Positions 9,009-18,356 of a stretch of DNA of 64,000 bases are shown here, piece after piece. The notes below the pieces were generated by a model. That model made no database searches, had not been told where the DNA came from, and saw nothing but the letters and a program-made list of their open reading frames with translations. The position numbers and the translations under genes are program-made. Numbering within the stretch: the stretch's first letter is position 1; every line of letters begins with the position of its first letter. The stretch comes from Lachnospiraceae bacterium UBA7179 (GTDB lineage: Bacteria > Bacillota > Clostridia > Lachnospirales > Lachnospiraceae): contig DKVL01000052.1 in assembly GCA_002491195.1 (NCBI GenBank), forward strand, positions 40,081 to 104,080. The letters are read 5' to 3'.

Positions 9009-10268
9009 ATGACAGGCTTTAGGAAGACATGGATCCTGTTTCTGGTTTCGCTGGCCTGTATCGCTCTGGCACATGGAACGGCAGCGCATGCAGCAGAGGA
9101 CACCATACTTTTGCCGGAAACGGTCCAGGAAAAACATATCTACGAAGTAAATCCTGACGGTACAGGGGATTTTGTGGCGATTCAGGAAGGGGTTGACAGT
9201 GTGAAGTCAGGAGACACCCTTGTGATCTATCCGGGTGTTTATAAGGAAAATGTTGTCATCGAAGACAAGACAGTCAATCTGATCGGAGTGAGCCCGGAAC
9301 ACTGTATCCTGACAGCAAACTCTGACAACTATCATCACATTCCGCTTACAGTTGCCGCAGGCAGGGTATATGGCCTGACAATCTGTGGGACAGGAACAGG
9401 AGAATCGCAGGATAATATAGCTGACGTAGTGCAGGAAATCGGTTATAACATTTTCGATCTGGAATCAGTCTATGCATGGCAGGATGTATTTCCGGGATAT
9501 GTCATTCATGTGGATCATGACTACGGCAGGGACAAAACACTCAGTATAGAAAAGTGCAGAATCATTTCCGAAAATAATTATTGTATCGGGATCGGATGCA
9601 GGAGCGGCATGGATATAACAATTGAGGACTGCGAACTGATCTCCAAAGATGTAAGCGGGTGTCTCTTTATCCATAATAGTCCGGTGGATATCGGCATGGC
9701 ACAGGTATCTGTCAAAAACAGCAGCCTCAAATCCTATCACAGCTGCTACGTGATGGCCATACACTCAGAGGGAGTGTCAAATCCGGTAGACCTTACGTTT
9801 CAGAATGTAAAGGTTTATGCAGTGGCCTATGAAAACAATGACTGTTACAGCAGGAACAATATCAATACGTGGTATTCGGTTGAACAGCTCGAAAGTCCGC
9901 ATGTACAGGCATTCCTGGAAACGAGTGGATTTACCACCAGCCTGCAGGACAGCAGCCAGCTGGTGCACCGATCCACGTTAGAACAGCACCGAAAATTTAA
10001 CAAGGCGCTGGAGGAGCAAGATTCTTTGCTGGATGAGTGGCCTTTGCTGGAGGAAGGGATCACATATTGGGAGTGTGAGGAGGATACGCCATTGAATCCG
10101 CAGAAAAAGCGCTATATCATTGACATTAAAAACATTGATGGGACAGTCGGGGACGGATGGAGCGGACTTTCCGGCATTTATCTGACAAAAGACAGTTATG
10201 GCAGTACACTGCCCGAGATGAATTATCCAAAACCTGTGGCGGAATTGGAATATGGAGAAACGGAATAG
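9009..10268 (+). CDS. Secreted right-handed beta-helix protein, pectinesterase-like
   Basis: 419 residues with a clear signal peptide (MTGFRKTWILFLVSLACIA, cleavage likely after AHA at about 29). The mature protein starts with the pectin-esterase-type pattern VNPDGTGDFVAIQEGVDSV...GDTLVIYPGVYKENV, then beta-helix rungs to about residue 290 (IEDCELISKDVSG and similar). I do not see a convincing set of pectinesterase catalytic residues, so it may be a binding scaffold. RBS AAGGAGG precedes the ATG. It sits between the pseudokinase and EssC. A wall- or polysaccharide-facing part of the secretion apparatus is possible; no direct evidence. Confidence 0.8.
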   Translation: MTGFRKTWILFLVSLACIALAHGTAAHAAEDTILLPETVQEKHIYEVNPDGTGDFVAIQEGVDSVKSGDTLVIYPGVYKENVVIEDKTVNLIGVSPEHCILTANSDNYHHIPLTVAAGRVYGLTICGTGTGESQDNIADVVQEIGYNIFDLESVYAWQDVFPGYVIHVDHDYGRDKTLSIEKCRIISENNYCIGIGCRSGMDITIEDCELISKDVSGCLFIHNSPVDIGMAQVSVKNSSLKSYHSCYVMAIHSEGVSNPVDLTFQNVKVYAVAYENNDCYSRNNINTWYSVEQLESPHVQAFLETSGFTTSLQDSSQLVHRSTLEQHRKFNKALEEQDSLLDEWPLLEEGITYWECEEDTPLNPQKKRYIIDIKNIDGTVGDGWSGLSGIYLTKDSYGSTLPEMNYPKPVAELEYGETE

Positions 10269-10280
10269 AAGGAGAGAACT

Positions 10281-13200
10281 ATGGGAATCGTACTATTAAT
10301 ACACGCTACGCATGCGTACAAAAAATATATGTTGCCCGCCGTAAATAACACAAACCACTCCATTGTGTTGAAAAAAGAGGTCTTTAATCTGGCATCGGAC
10401 GTTGAACTTGCTATGGAAATCGTGGATGGCAAATGGTTTTTTGTGGAATCCGGCGCCTATTTCCTGAGGGATTCTATATCGAAAAGCAGCTATTTTAACA
10501 GGGAACTGCAGAATCAGGATCTTCTGTCAGTTGTGATACCGGGAAATGAAGTTCTCAATATACTGGTCAGCAGGACGGACAGTTCGTTCAGTGTGTTCCG
10601 AAAATATGATATTCGGGCAAACAGCCGGATTACGATCGGAAAAAACGAGACCAATGATATCCGTTATGATGTGTTAAATCTGGTATCCAGGGAACACGCA
10701 GTGATCCGGCGCGACGGGAACCGTTTTATACTGGAAGATACCAGCACCAATGGCATTTACCTGAACGATGTGCGCATGAAAGAACCAAGGCAGCTGGAAT
10801 TTGGGGATTACATTGATATTTATGGACTTGCCATTGTGTATCTGGATGGTATCATTGCAGTCAATGCAGGGGATGTGAATGTCAGGATCAATGAGGACAA
10901 GCTGTATGAGTATGTGGAACCGCAGGCACAGGATCAGGCTGCGGATACAGTGCCTGAGCCAAAGTTTCTGTATCACCGTTCCCCACGGCAGATCTATAAG
11001 CTGGACAATGAGGTAATCGAGATCGAGGCGCCGCCTCAGCCAAGGATACAGAGCAAAAAGCCGCTTGCCATGATCATAGGACCGTCTCTGACAATGTCGC
11101 TTCCCATGATTTTCGGCTGCATTTTGACGATATTTGGTTCCCGTTCGAGCGGCCGGAGCGGGGTATTTATGTATACAGGGATTATCACGGCAGTTTCCTC
11201 CGCACTGATCGGAATCATCTGGACCTTGGTAAATCTGCGCTATGAGAAACGAAAAAGCGACAATGAGGAACTGCATCGCTTTGATGCATATCACCAGTAT
11301 CTGGTAGAAATTGCAAATACCATCAAGGAAAAGTATGAGAAAAATACATCGTCTCTGCAGAAATTGTATATTTCTGCAGAGGAGTGCAGCGGATATGGCG
11401 CGGACAGTCAGCTGCTGTGGAACAGAAATAAGGATCACAAGGATTTCCTAAGCCATAGGATCGGCATCGGGGACATGCCTTTCCAGGTTACGGTCAATAT
11501 CCCCAAAGAGCGGTTCAGCCTGCTCCCGGATGACCTGGCTCAGAAACCGTCTATGATCCGGGAAAGCTACAAATACCTGCACCAGGTTCCCATCTGTGCA
11601 GATCTGCTGGAGCACAGACTGATCGGTATTGTGGGAGGCGGCCAAAAAAGAGGTGCCATCGATGTCATGCACAATCTGGTGGCACAGATCGCGGTGTCGA
11701 ACTGTTATACGGATGTCAAGCTGGCCTTTGTCTATGACCAGGCGGATGATGGAGCAGGGGACTGGGAATATCTGAAATGGTTCCCACATGTGTGGTCAGA
11801 AGACAAAAAGACAAGGTTTGTGGCAGGCAGCAAGACAGAGGCCGGAGATGTATTTTACGAGCTGACCAAGGTTCTGCGCATGCGTATGGAGGAAAAGGGA
11901 AATAACTCCGCCCGGAATATCATGTACAAGCCGCACTATGTACTGTTCCTGTCTGACTCGGAGTTCCTGGAAGGCGAACTGATCACGAAGTATATCTTTA
12001 ACTCTGAGGAGAACTACGGCATTACCACGATTATTCTGACGGACACGTATGATAATCTGCCCAACGCATGCGACTATATCATCCAGAACGATGGACATTT
12101 CAAGGGAATGTACGGGATTGCGGATGATGTGGAGGACCGCATTGCCATTGATTTTGACTTTGTGCATAATATCCAGCTGGAGCGTCTTGCAAGGACGCTT
12201 GCAGACATTGAGGTGAGCGAGATCGAGACAGGCGGTGATATCCCCAGTTCGCTGACATTTTTTGACATGTTTGGGATTCGGAATATGGAGGAACTGCATG
12301 TACTTGACAACTGGAAGAAAAACCGCACATACGAAAGTATGCGTGCGCTGATAGGGCAGAAGGCCGGCGGTACACCAATGTATCTCGATGTGCATGAAAA
12401 ATATCACGGTCCGCATGGTCTGGTAGCAGGAACGACTGGTTCCGGAAAGAGCGAGACCTTGCAGACATATATCCTGTCACTGGCGATTCAGTACAGCCCG
12501 GATGATGTGGGATTCTTCCTGATCGATTATAAGGGCGGCGGCATGGCAAATCTTTTTGACGGGCTTCCCCATATGATCGGACAGATCTCCAATCTCTCCG
12601 GGAATCAGGTGAAACGTGCCATGGTATCCATCAAGAGCGAGAATATGCGCAGACAACGGATCTTCAATGAGCACGGCGTCAACAATATCAATTTATACAC
12701 CCGCTTATTTAAGAATAACGAGGCGACCATACCAGTACCGCACCTGTTTATTGTAATTGATGAGTTTGCGGAGCTAAAACGGGAGGAGCCGGACTTCATG
12801 CGTGAGCTGATCAGTGTCGCGCAGGTAGGACGAAGCCTGGGTGTTCATCTGATCCTGGCGACCCAGAAGCCAAGCGGCACAGTAGATGATAATATCTGGA
12901 GTAATTCCAGGTTCCGCTTGTGTCTGCGTGTGCAGGACAGACAGGACAGTAGCGATATGCTCCATCGGCCAGATGCCGCCTATATCACACAGGCGGGACG
13001 CTGCTATATGCAGGTTGGAAATGACGAGCTGTTTGAACTGTTCCAGTCCGGATGGAGCGGCGCTGTCTATGATGAGAACAGTGGCAGCCTCAAGGCGGAT
13101 ATCGCCCATATGGTATCCGATACAGGAAAAGCGGCTGTCATCGGCAGCAGAACGAAGTTCAAGCAAAAGGAAGCGGCCAGAAAGCAGTGGGTAGAGAGCC

Positions 13201-15272
13201 TCATCGGGATCGTCCGCACCGTGGGGACAGAGATCCCACGGGATAACACACTGCTTGACAGTTACGTGCAAAAAATCTTTGCCGAGTTGGAACGTCAAAA
13301 GACAGATTATCCCTACAGCGAGTACAATGCATTGCGTATCCGGGATTTCCTGACGGCATATGTTCAGACCAGACAGAACGATCTGGCAGAAGAAGATCCT
13401 GGCAACCAGGCACAGCAGATTCTGAAGTATGCACAGACACACCGCCTGAAACTGCCGGAAAAGAAAGAGAAGACACAGCTGGATGCGATCGTGGAGTATC
13501 TCGGCGTTGTCGCCAGGACAAACGGTTATACATACGAACAGCAGCTCTGGCTTCCGGTTCTGCCGACAGAGCTTTATCTGTCACAGCTTCCAGGATATGA
13601 GGAATCCTTTGGCGCGAATGGCTGGAGGGCGCCTGTGTCAACGGAGTGGAATCTTGAAGTGCAGCTGGGACTGTATGATGATCCTGTAAACCAGTCTCAG
13701 GATACCCTGACAGTCAGTCTTTCCAGGAATGGCCACCATGCTGTGGTCGGCACGATCGTCAGCGGAAAGAGTACCCTGCTCCAGACTATGTTGTATGCTT
13801 TTGTGACAAAGTATACGCCTGCTGATATCAATATCTATGCGATCGACTACAGCGCAAAGATGATGGCAGCGTTTGAGACAATGCCGCACGTGGGCGGCGT
13901 GATCTATGAAGAACAGGACGACAGGCTTGCCAAGTTCTTCAATATGCTGGGCGGGATACTGGAGGAACGCAAGAAACTGTTTAAGGGCGGAAATTACAGC
14001 CAGTATGTGCGTGCCCGTCAAGGGCATGGGAACGGCATCACGATACCGGCAGTGATTCTTGTGATTGACAACTATGCGAACTTCCGGACGAAGACGAACA
14101 ATATATATGACGATACCATTTTGCAGCTCTCAAAGGACGGTGTCAGCTATGGAATCTTCCTGATCATATCAGGCGGCGGGTTCAGCGCAATGGAGATTCC
14201 GACCAGACTGGGAGAGAACTTGCGCACCGTCATCTGTCTGGAGATGAATGACAAGTTCCAGTATGCGGATGCCATGCACACCCTGCGCATTGACACCCTT
14301 CCGGAAGTCAATATCAAGGGAAGGGGGCTTGCGAAAGTAGGGGAGGACATCCTGGAATTTCAGACCGCACTCGCGTTCGACGCTGCAGACGACTTCAAGC
14401 GCCAGGAGGAGATTGAGACACTTGGAAACAGGATGCGCGAGGTCTGGACAGGCCGGCTTGCAAAACCGATACCAGAGATTCCGGAGAAGCCAGTCTGGTC
14501 AGAGTTTGCGCAGCTTGAGGATACATGCAGCCTCATAAAGGATGACCGCCATCTTCCGATCGGTTACAATTCTGAAAATGCTGCGGTATATGGCATTGAC
14601 CTGAGTAGGACATACTGTTATCTGATCACAGGGCGCGCGCGCAGCGGCAAGACGAATCTGCTCAAAGCCATTATCAACAGTGCGCTGGCCAGGGGCGGTG
14701 AGACTGTAGTTTTTGATTTCAAAGGGGAACTGCCCTATCTGTCTGGAAAAGAACATGTGACATATATCACGACGACAGCGGAGCTGTTTGATTTCTTCAA
14801 GAACCTGATGCCTGATTTCGTGGCGCGCAACAAGCAAAAGAAAGCAGGTGTCCAGGCAAGCATGTCCGATGAGGAACTGTATGCCGATCTGCGCAGTTTT
14901 CCAGAAAAGTACCTGATCTTGCTGGATCTGGGCGATTTTATCCAGAATGCCAAGAACTCAGGAAATACAGGAAACGCAGTACCGTTTATCGAAAACCTGC
15001 TGGACAAGGGAAGTCTCCACAATGTATACTGGTTTGCCGCGCTGCAGCCGGATGATACCCTGAAACTCGGCGGGACCCGGATGTACGACCTTTTTGTCCG
15101 CTACAAGACGGGGATGCATTTTGGCGGCAATGTGTCAGCACAGAGGATTTTTAATTTCGACTATATACCGTATAATGAGCAGGCAAAAGCGGCAAAAACA
15201 GGAATCGGTTTCATTCCATATCAGGAAGAGGAGACAGTGCACAAAGTGGTCATTCCGTTAGTGAAAGGATAA
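10281..15272 (+). CDS. essC: Type VIIb secretion motor ATPase EssC
   Basis: 1663 residues, close to the usual EssC length. The N-terminus carries a degenerate FHA domain (1-100) and a second one (about 105-180) with the phosphopeptide-type residues SREH and TSTNGIYLN. Two TM helices lie at about 255-310. Three FtsK/SpoIIIE-type ATPase domains follow. Domain 1 has Walker A GTTGSGKS at about 717-724 and Walker B LFIVIDEF. Domain 2 has GTIVSGKS near 1155 and VILVIDNY. Domain 3 has GRARSGKT near 1449 and LILLDLGD. EssC hexamers drive export of WXG100 proteins and effectors. All three Walker A motifs are intact, whereas many homologues degrade the last ones. RBS GAAGGAGAG. It is followed 4 bp later by the LytTR gene. 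Confidence 0.97.
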   Translation: MGIVLLIHATHAYKKYMLPAVNNTNHSIVLKKEVFNLASDVELAMEIVDGKWFFVESGAYFLRDSISKSSYFNRELQNQDLLSVVIPGNEVLNILVSRTDSSFSVFRKYDIRANSRITIGKNETNDIRYDVLNLVSREHAVIRRDGNRFILEDTSTNGIYLNDVRMKEPRQLEFGDYIDIYGLAIVYLDGIIAVNAGDVNVRINEDKLYEYVEPQAQDQAADTVPEPKFLYHRSPRQIYKLDNEVIEIEAPPQPRIQSKKPLAMIIGPSLTMSLPMIFGCILTIFGSRSSGRSGVFMYTGIITAVSSALIGIIWTLVNLRYEKRKSDNEELHRFDAYHQYLVEIANTIKEKYEKNTSSLQKLYISAEECSGYGADSQLLWNRNKDHKDFLSHRIGIGDMPFQVTVNIPKERFSLLPDDLAQKPSMIRESYKYLHQVPICADLLEHRLIGIVGGGQKRGAIDVMHNLVAQIAVSNCYTDVKLAFVYDQADDGAGDWEYLKWFPHVWSEDKKTRFVAGSKTEAGDVFYELTKVLRMRMEEKGNNSARNIMYKPHYVLFLSDSEFLEGELITKYIFNSEENYGITTIILTDTYDNLPNACDYIIQNDGHFKGMYGIADDVEDRIAIDFDFVHNIQLERLARTLADIEVSEIETGGDIPSSLTFFDMFGIRNMEELHVLDNWKKNRTYESMRALIGQKAGGTPMYLDVHEKYHGPHGLVAGTTGSGKSETLQTYILSLAIQYSPDDVGFFLIDYKGGGMANLFDGLPHMIGQISNLSGNQVKRAMVSIKSENMRRQRIFNEHGVNNINLYTRLFKNNEATIPVPHLFIVIDEFAELKREEPDFMRELISVAQVGRSLGVHLILATQKPSGTVDDNIWSNSRFRLCLRVQDRQDSSDMLHRPDAAYITQAGRCYMQVGNDELFELFQSGWSGAVYDENSGSLKADIAHMVSDTGKAAVIGSRTKFKQKEAARKQWVESLIGIVRTVGTEIPRDNTLLDSYVQKIFAELERQKTDYPYSEYNALRIRDFLTAYVQTRQNDLAEEDPGNQAQQILKYAQTHRLKLPEKKEKTQLDAIVEYLGVVARTNGYTYEQQLWLPVLPTELYLSQLPGYEESFGANGWRAPVSTEWNLEVQLGLYDDPVNQSQDTLTVSLSRNGHHAVVGTIVSGKSTLLQTMLYAFVTKYTPADINIYAIDYSAKMMAAFETMPHVGGVIYEEQDDRLAKFFNMLGGILEERKKLFKGGNYSQYVRARQGHGNGITIPAVILVIDNYANFRTKTNNIYDDTILQLSKDGVSYGIFLIISGGGFSAMEIPTRLGENLRTVICLEMNDKFQYADAMHTLRIDTLPEVNIKGRGLAKVGEDILEFQTALAFDAADDFKRQEEIETLGNRMREVWTGRLAKPIPEIPEKPVWSEFAQLEDTCSLIKDDRHLPIGYNSENAAVYGIDLSRTYCYLITGRARSGKTNLLKAIINSALARGGETVVFDFKGELPYLSGKEHVTYITTTAELFDFFKNLMPDFVARNKQKKAGVQASMSDEELYADLRSFPEKYLILLDLGDFIQNAKNSGNTGNAVPFIENLLDKGSLHNVYWFAALQPDDTLKLGGTRMYDLFVRYKTGMHFGGNVSAQRIFNFDYIPYNEQAKAAKTGIGFIPYQEEETVHKVVIPLVKG

Positions 15273-15276
15273 ACTG

Positions 15277-15993
15277 ATGATATCATTGCTTTTATATGAC
15301 AAAAAGAAAAAGGAATTAGATACACTGCATGTGCTTTCCAAAGACCTGGCAGCGCTGTTATCCGAAGATTACTGGAATTTCAGTCTGGCGGATTCACCAG
15401 ATGCACTGCAGGGACTGCTGGCGGACAGTCCATTGATGGATATGCTGATGTATGATGTCACATCCAGGGAGGCAGTCAGCAGGCTGATGGGGATCCGCAG
15501 AAACTATAAGGAGATGCAGCTGATGGTCATTGCCGATCTGGCAACATCTCCTATGGAATATATGAAACCAGGCATCATGGCAAGTTCCCTGCTGCTGCGT
15601 CCGTGGACAAAGGAACAGGCCAGAGAAGTACTTCAGGAGTTTTTTCAGGCATATATTGAGCGAAACAGAAAGACTGATGACAAAAATGCATATGTGATCG
15701 AATCCAAGGAAGGAAACCTGCATATTCCCTTCGAGCAGATTTATTTCTTTGAGGCAAGGGAAAAAAAGATCTTTGTGTGCACAGGAAAGGAAGAGTATGG
15801 ATTTTATCACACGATCGATAAGCTTGAGGAGGAGCTTCCAGAGCAGTTCGTAAGGTGTCATAGAGGATTTATTGTCAACAAATACAAAATACGCAAAGTA
15901 GCGCTTTCACAGAATGTGGTTTATCTGACGGACAACCTGAATGTACCATTGTCGCGCAGTTATAAACCGTTATTAAAGGAATTAGGCAGATGA
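15277..15993 (+). CDS. LytTR-family response regulator with degenerate receiver domain
   Basis: 238 residues. The N-terminal part (1-125) has the length of a receiver domain but lacks a clean acidic pocket: YDVTSREA may hold the phospho-acceptor position, and no partner histidine kinase is in the window. The C-terminal part (about 140-238) is a LytTR DNA-binding domain, with FEAREKKIFVCT, the hallmark FVRCHRGFIVN, and LSRSYKPLLKEL. LytTR proteins activate transcription from direct repeats upstream of weak -35 boxes. The paired elements at 16887-16955 and 18357-18425 are candidate targets. The ribosome site overlaps the end of essC and the stop overlaps the next ATG (ATGA), so expression is coupled to the motor. 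Confidence 0.88.
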   Translation: MISLLLYDKKKKELDTLHVLSKDLAALLSEDYWNFSLADSPDALQGLLADSPLMDMLMYDVTSREAVSRLMGIRRNYKEMQLMVIADLATSPMEYMKPGIMASSLLLRPWTKEQAREVLQEFFQAYIERNRKTDDKNAYVIESKEGNLHIPFEQIYFFEAREKKIFVCTGKEEYGFYHTIDKLEEELPEQFVRCHRGFIVNKYKIRKVALSQNVVYLTDNLNVPLSRSYKPLLKELGR

Positions 15994-16643
15994 GAGAGGT
16001 AACAAAGAGATATTATATACAGGAGACAGAGTTGTGTATCCTGCTGGCATTAAAGGGAGTCCGGACACTGTATGGGATCTGTCTGGACAGTGATACGGCC
16101 ATGACGCAGGAAGAACTGTATTATAACCTTTTTACGATGCAGAAGAAGGGTATCCTTAGCGAAAAATTTCAGATTGAGGAAGAACTGGATTGTTGTGTCG
16201 GGAGAATCTGCACAGCGGCACGCTTTCAGGTACTTGCCGATGCGGATGAACTGGTTCCGGAGAAATATTTCTATGTGGCTAGTGAGGGTGCTGTTATGCT
16301 GGAGCCTGTCGGCCAGTATGACACAGGAGAGCAGAAAGGCTCGTTTTATCTGGAGGCCATCACAGAGGATGAGATGTGGGATCGGATCCGGGAAAATGGT
16401 TTTCAGACAAAGACAGCAGACGTGCCGGTTCCGGATCAGATTCTCGAAGCGGCACGGCACTACTGGAAGGAAGACAAAAATGCGATCCTACAGCACGCTA
16501 TCGTTGGGAAGCTGTTGCAGGAGTATGATATACAGACGCAATGCAAAACGAAACAGTGCATCAGATTTCTCTGCGGACTGGATACCTATCTTGTGTGCAG
16601 TGATGGAAGTGATGTGATCGAGGGAGGAGGGGAAAAATCATGA
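15990..16643 (+). CDS. Unknown protein of the type VII operon
   Basis: 217 residues, soluble, mixed alpha/beta. It overlaps both neighbours by 4 bp (ATGA at each end), so it is made in step with the LytTR regulator and the YukD-like protein. The start (REVTKRYYIQETELCILLALKG) and the segment MTQEELYYNLFTMQKKGILS look like a winged-helix, and a FYVASEGAVMLEP strand region follows. The position and length bring to mind EspG-like chaperones of mycobacterial ESX systems, which bind secreted partners in the cytosol, but no sequence motif proves this. Function unassigned. Confidence 0.8.
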   Translation: MREVTKRYYIQETELCILLALKGVRTLYGICLDSDTAMTQEELYYNLFTMQKKGILSEKFQIEEELDCCVGRICTAARFQVLADADELVPEKYFYVASEGAVMLEPVGQYDTGEQKGSFYLEAITEDEMWDRIRENGFQTKTADVPVPDQILEAARHYWKEDKNAILQHAIVGKLLQEYDIQTQCKTKQCIRFLCGLDTYLVCSDGSDVIEGGGEKS

Positions 16644-16888
16644 TATTAGTAGATGTCTATGTGCCTTCTGTGAATAGTACTTATAATTTCCAGCTGGACG
16701 AGGAAGTCAGGATCGGACTGCTGATCGAAGAGATCGGCGAGATGGTCTGCAGGCGGGAACACTGTCAGCTTGACGGAAAGATGGAAAACCTTCTGCTGTG
16801 CTCCATGGATAACAGGGAGATCATTCCAAAATACACGACGCTGACAAAGTACGGGGTGAAGACCGGTGCACGGCTGATGCTGTTATAG
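16640..16888 (+). CDS. esaB: YukD/EsaB-like ubiquitin-fold type VII secretion protein
   Basis: 82 residues with the ubiquitin-like pattern of YukD/EsaB: MILVDVYVPSVNSTYNFQL, a helix around LLIEEIGEMVCRRE, then KYTTLTKYGVKTGARLMLL. EsaB is a small cytosolic component needed for T7SSb activity or regulation. Its gene is a standard member of these loci, which supports the EssC call. It overlaps the preceding gene by 4 bp with GGAGGAGGGG as ribosome site. It is the last gene of the presumed main operon; a promoter-like element starts at its stop codon. Confidence 0.9.
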   Translation: MILVDVYVPSVNSTYNFQLDEEVRIGLLIEEIGEMVCRREHCQLDGKMENLLLCSMDNREIIPKYTTLTKYGVKTGARLMLL

Positions 16889-16955
16889 GTTATTCATTCC
16901 ATAAAATGTGCATTCTGTCAGAAAATGCAAAATACTATAAGAAATCTGGTAGGAT
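16887..16955 (+). promoter_or_regulatory. Shared promoter element, copy A
   Basis: AGGTTATTCAT (16887-16897), 17 nt, CTGTCA (16915-16920), 1 nt, AAAATG (16922-16927), 22 nt, and a -10-like TAGGAT (16950-16955). Every spacing is identical to copy B at 18357-18425 although the bases between differ. There is no good -35 hexamer, which fits an activator-dependent promoter. It precedes the first of the WXG100-block genes. The nearby LytTR regulator is the obvious candidate activator (inference). Confidence 0.65.
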
Positions 16956-16985
16956 GGAATCACAGCAGACAAAGGAGTGGGGAAG

Positions 16986-17339
16986 ATGTTAAGGATAAAG
17001 CTTAATCCGTCCATGGACATACAGCAGAACCTGGTACGACAGCTGCACAGCCTCGACAGTGAGATCGGAGAGATCGAACATGTGATGCAGCAGCTGGGCG
17101 GATTGTCCGGCATGGATGCGGTCCTGATGGGGCTTAGGCGGCGAAGGGACCGGCTGGAGGAGTCGCGCAGGACGTTAGACCGGATGCAGAAGTGCCTGGA
17201 GAAGGTCATTTTGAGTTATGACAGCTGTGAGAACAGGCTCTGTGATTATGCGCAGCAGGAGATCATTGTGTACAGGCGCCATAGTATCGGCACCAGCAGT
17301 CTGGACAATATTTCCGGTCTGCTGCAGTCCGTATTTTAA
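16986..17339 (+). CDS. Small helical protein resembling the N-terminal domain of the effector at 19304
   Basis: 117 residues, all helical. The ATG at 16986 is chosen because AAAGGAG lies 8 nt upstream; a GTG at 16977 overlaps that site. The stretch RRRDRLEESRRTLDRMQKCL...YDSCENRLCDYAQ lines up with RQRLSNVSNGISREQRTL...YEKTENKICRTAED in the effector at 19304-20512, so it looks like a free-standing copy of that export-domain helix pair. LXG-type effectors are known to need small helical targeting partners, and this may be one. Similarity judged by eye. Confidence 0.78.
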   Translation: MLRIKLNPSMDIQQNLVRQLHSLDSEIGEIEHVMQQLGGLSGMDAVLMGLRRRRDRLEESRRTLDRMQKCLEKVILSYDSCENRLCDYAQQEIIVYRRHSIGTSSLDNISGLLQSVF

Positions 17340-17366
17340 ACGGTTTAACAAAGAAAGGAGATCGGA

Positions 17367-17669
17367 ATGGCAGTTAAGGAGATTGAGATCGAGACAAATA
17401 CTCTGGACAAAGATATCAAAGAGTTGACAGGAGAGCTGGAAAATGCGAGAAAATACATACAGACAATGACAGAGGACATGGCGGAACTGGACAGCATGTG
17501 GGACGGTCCGGCCAACGAGGCATTCATGGCGCAGTTCGGACAGGATGTCCAGTACGCGCAGGAACTGTGCACTATGGTGCAGAAGCTGACAGAATGCATG
17601 GAATACGCCAAAAAACAGTACGATACCTGCGACGCGGAAGTCAGTTTCCTGATCGGGTCCATAGGATAG
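17367..17669 (+). CDS. WXG100 family protein, first of a triplet
   Basis: 100 residues, a helix-turn-helix hairpin with WDG in the turn (LDSMWDGPANEAF). WXG100 proteins are exported substrates or dimeric partners of EssC. RBS AGAAAGGAG. It matches the protein at 25156-25455 in length, motif position and gene order; the genes at 17685 and 18031 likewise match 25466 and 25803. Conserved Cys pairs are visible (ELCTMV, ECMEY, DTCDAE). Confidence 0.88.
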   Translation: MAVKEIEIETNTLDKDIKELTGELENARKYIQTMTEDMAELDSMWDGPANEAFMAQFGQDVQYAQELCTMVQKLTECMEYAKKQYDTCDAEVSFLIGSIG

Positions 17670-17684
17670 ACGGGGGTGAGAGAG

Positions 17685-18011
17685 ATGGCAATATCAGGCG
17701 AAGTGATCTTAAAAGTAACACCGGAACAGCTGCAGGCAAAAGCGCAGGTAACGAGAACGAACATTGGTCAGTTAAAAACAGTTTTCGACAATATCAGCCG
17801 CATTATGGCAAGGACACAGAATTACTGGATCGGGGAGGCGGGCGATCTGCACCGCAGACTGTACACAGACGAAGCAGACCACATTCAGGAGATGTTTGCC
17901 CGGTTATCGGAGCATCCAGCGGATCTTGAGCAGATCGCCAGGACATATCTGAATGTGGAGAGTGTGGCGGAAAACATCGCGGCGGAACTGCCAGGCGATG
18001 TGATCTCGTAA
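17685..18011 (+). CDS. WXG100-like protein with GDVIS C-terminus, second of a triplet
   Basis: 108 residues. ATG 17685 is preferred over the upstream GTG (17676) because the protein then starts like its relatives (ISGEVILKVTPEQL; compare IIKVTPEKL at 18875 and YEILVTPEEL at 25466). The turn motif is WIG (QNYWIGEAGD). The last residues ELPGDVIS recur in the relatives at 18875 (LAGDVIS) and 25466 (LPGDVIE), and may act as an export or docking tail in place of the usual YxxxD/E motif. Confidence 0.85.
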   Translation: MAISGEVILKVTPEQLQAKAQVTRTNIGQLKTVFDNISRIMARTQNYWIGEAGDLHRRLYTDEADHIQEMFARLSEHPADLEQIARTYLNVESVAENIAAELPGDVIS

Positions 18012-18030
18012 GACAGAAAGGAGACACAAG

Positions 18031-18354
18031 ATGGCAACAAGGGAAAGCATACAGTTTGATTTTGACCAGGCGCGCAGACAGGCGGATCATCTGGACCGCA
18101 TCGCCGATAATCTGGACAATCTGGGAAAGAACAAACTGAACAACAGCATGCAGACACTGTCCCAGAACTGGAAGGGAGCAAACGCGGAAGCGTACCTTGC
18201 AAAAGGAAATAATCTGAAACAGGAAATCACGTCTTCCGCATCGGACCTGCGCGGCATCGCGTCCGACATCAGGAGAATCGCACAGAACATATACAATGCC
18301 GAGATGGAGGCGCTGCGGATCGCAGAGGAGCGGGAATATAACAGGAACCATTAA
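18031..18354 (+). CDS. WXG100-like protein, third of a triplet
   Basis: 107 residues. A WXG-type turn is present (SQNWKGANAEAY) between two long amphipathic helices; the first contains DFDQARRQADHLDRIADNLDN. AAAGGAG lies 8 nt before the ATG. The counterpart at 25803-26105 has the same length and spacing but WRS in the turn. It probably dimerises with one of the two preceding proteins. A promoter-like element begins 3 bp after its stop. Confidence 0.85.
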   Translation: MATRESIQFDFDQARRQADHLDRIADNLDNLGKNKLNNSMQTLSQNWKGANAEAYLAKGNNLKQEITSSASDLRGIASDIRRIAQNIYNAEMEALRIAEEREYNRNH

Positions 18355-18356
18355 AC

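Noticed and set aside
9009..10268. Active pectinesterase
   Set aside because: The N-terminal beta-helix pattern matches, but I could not find the catalytic Asp/Arg/Gln set, so only the fold is claimed.
10674..11438. 254-codon antisense ORF opposite essC
   Set aside because: It overlaps the FHA and TM coding region, has no ribosome site and an implausible composition.
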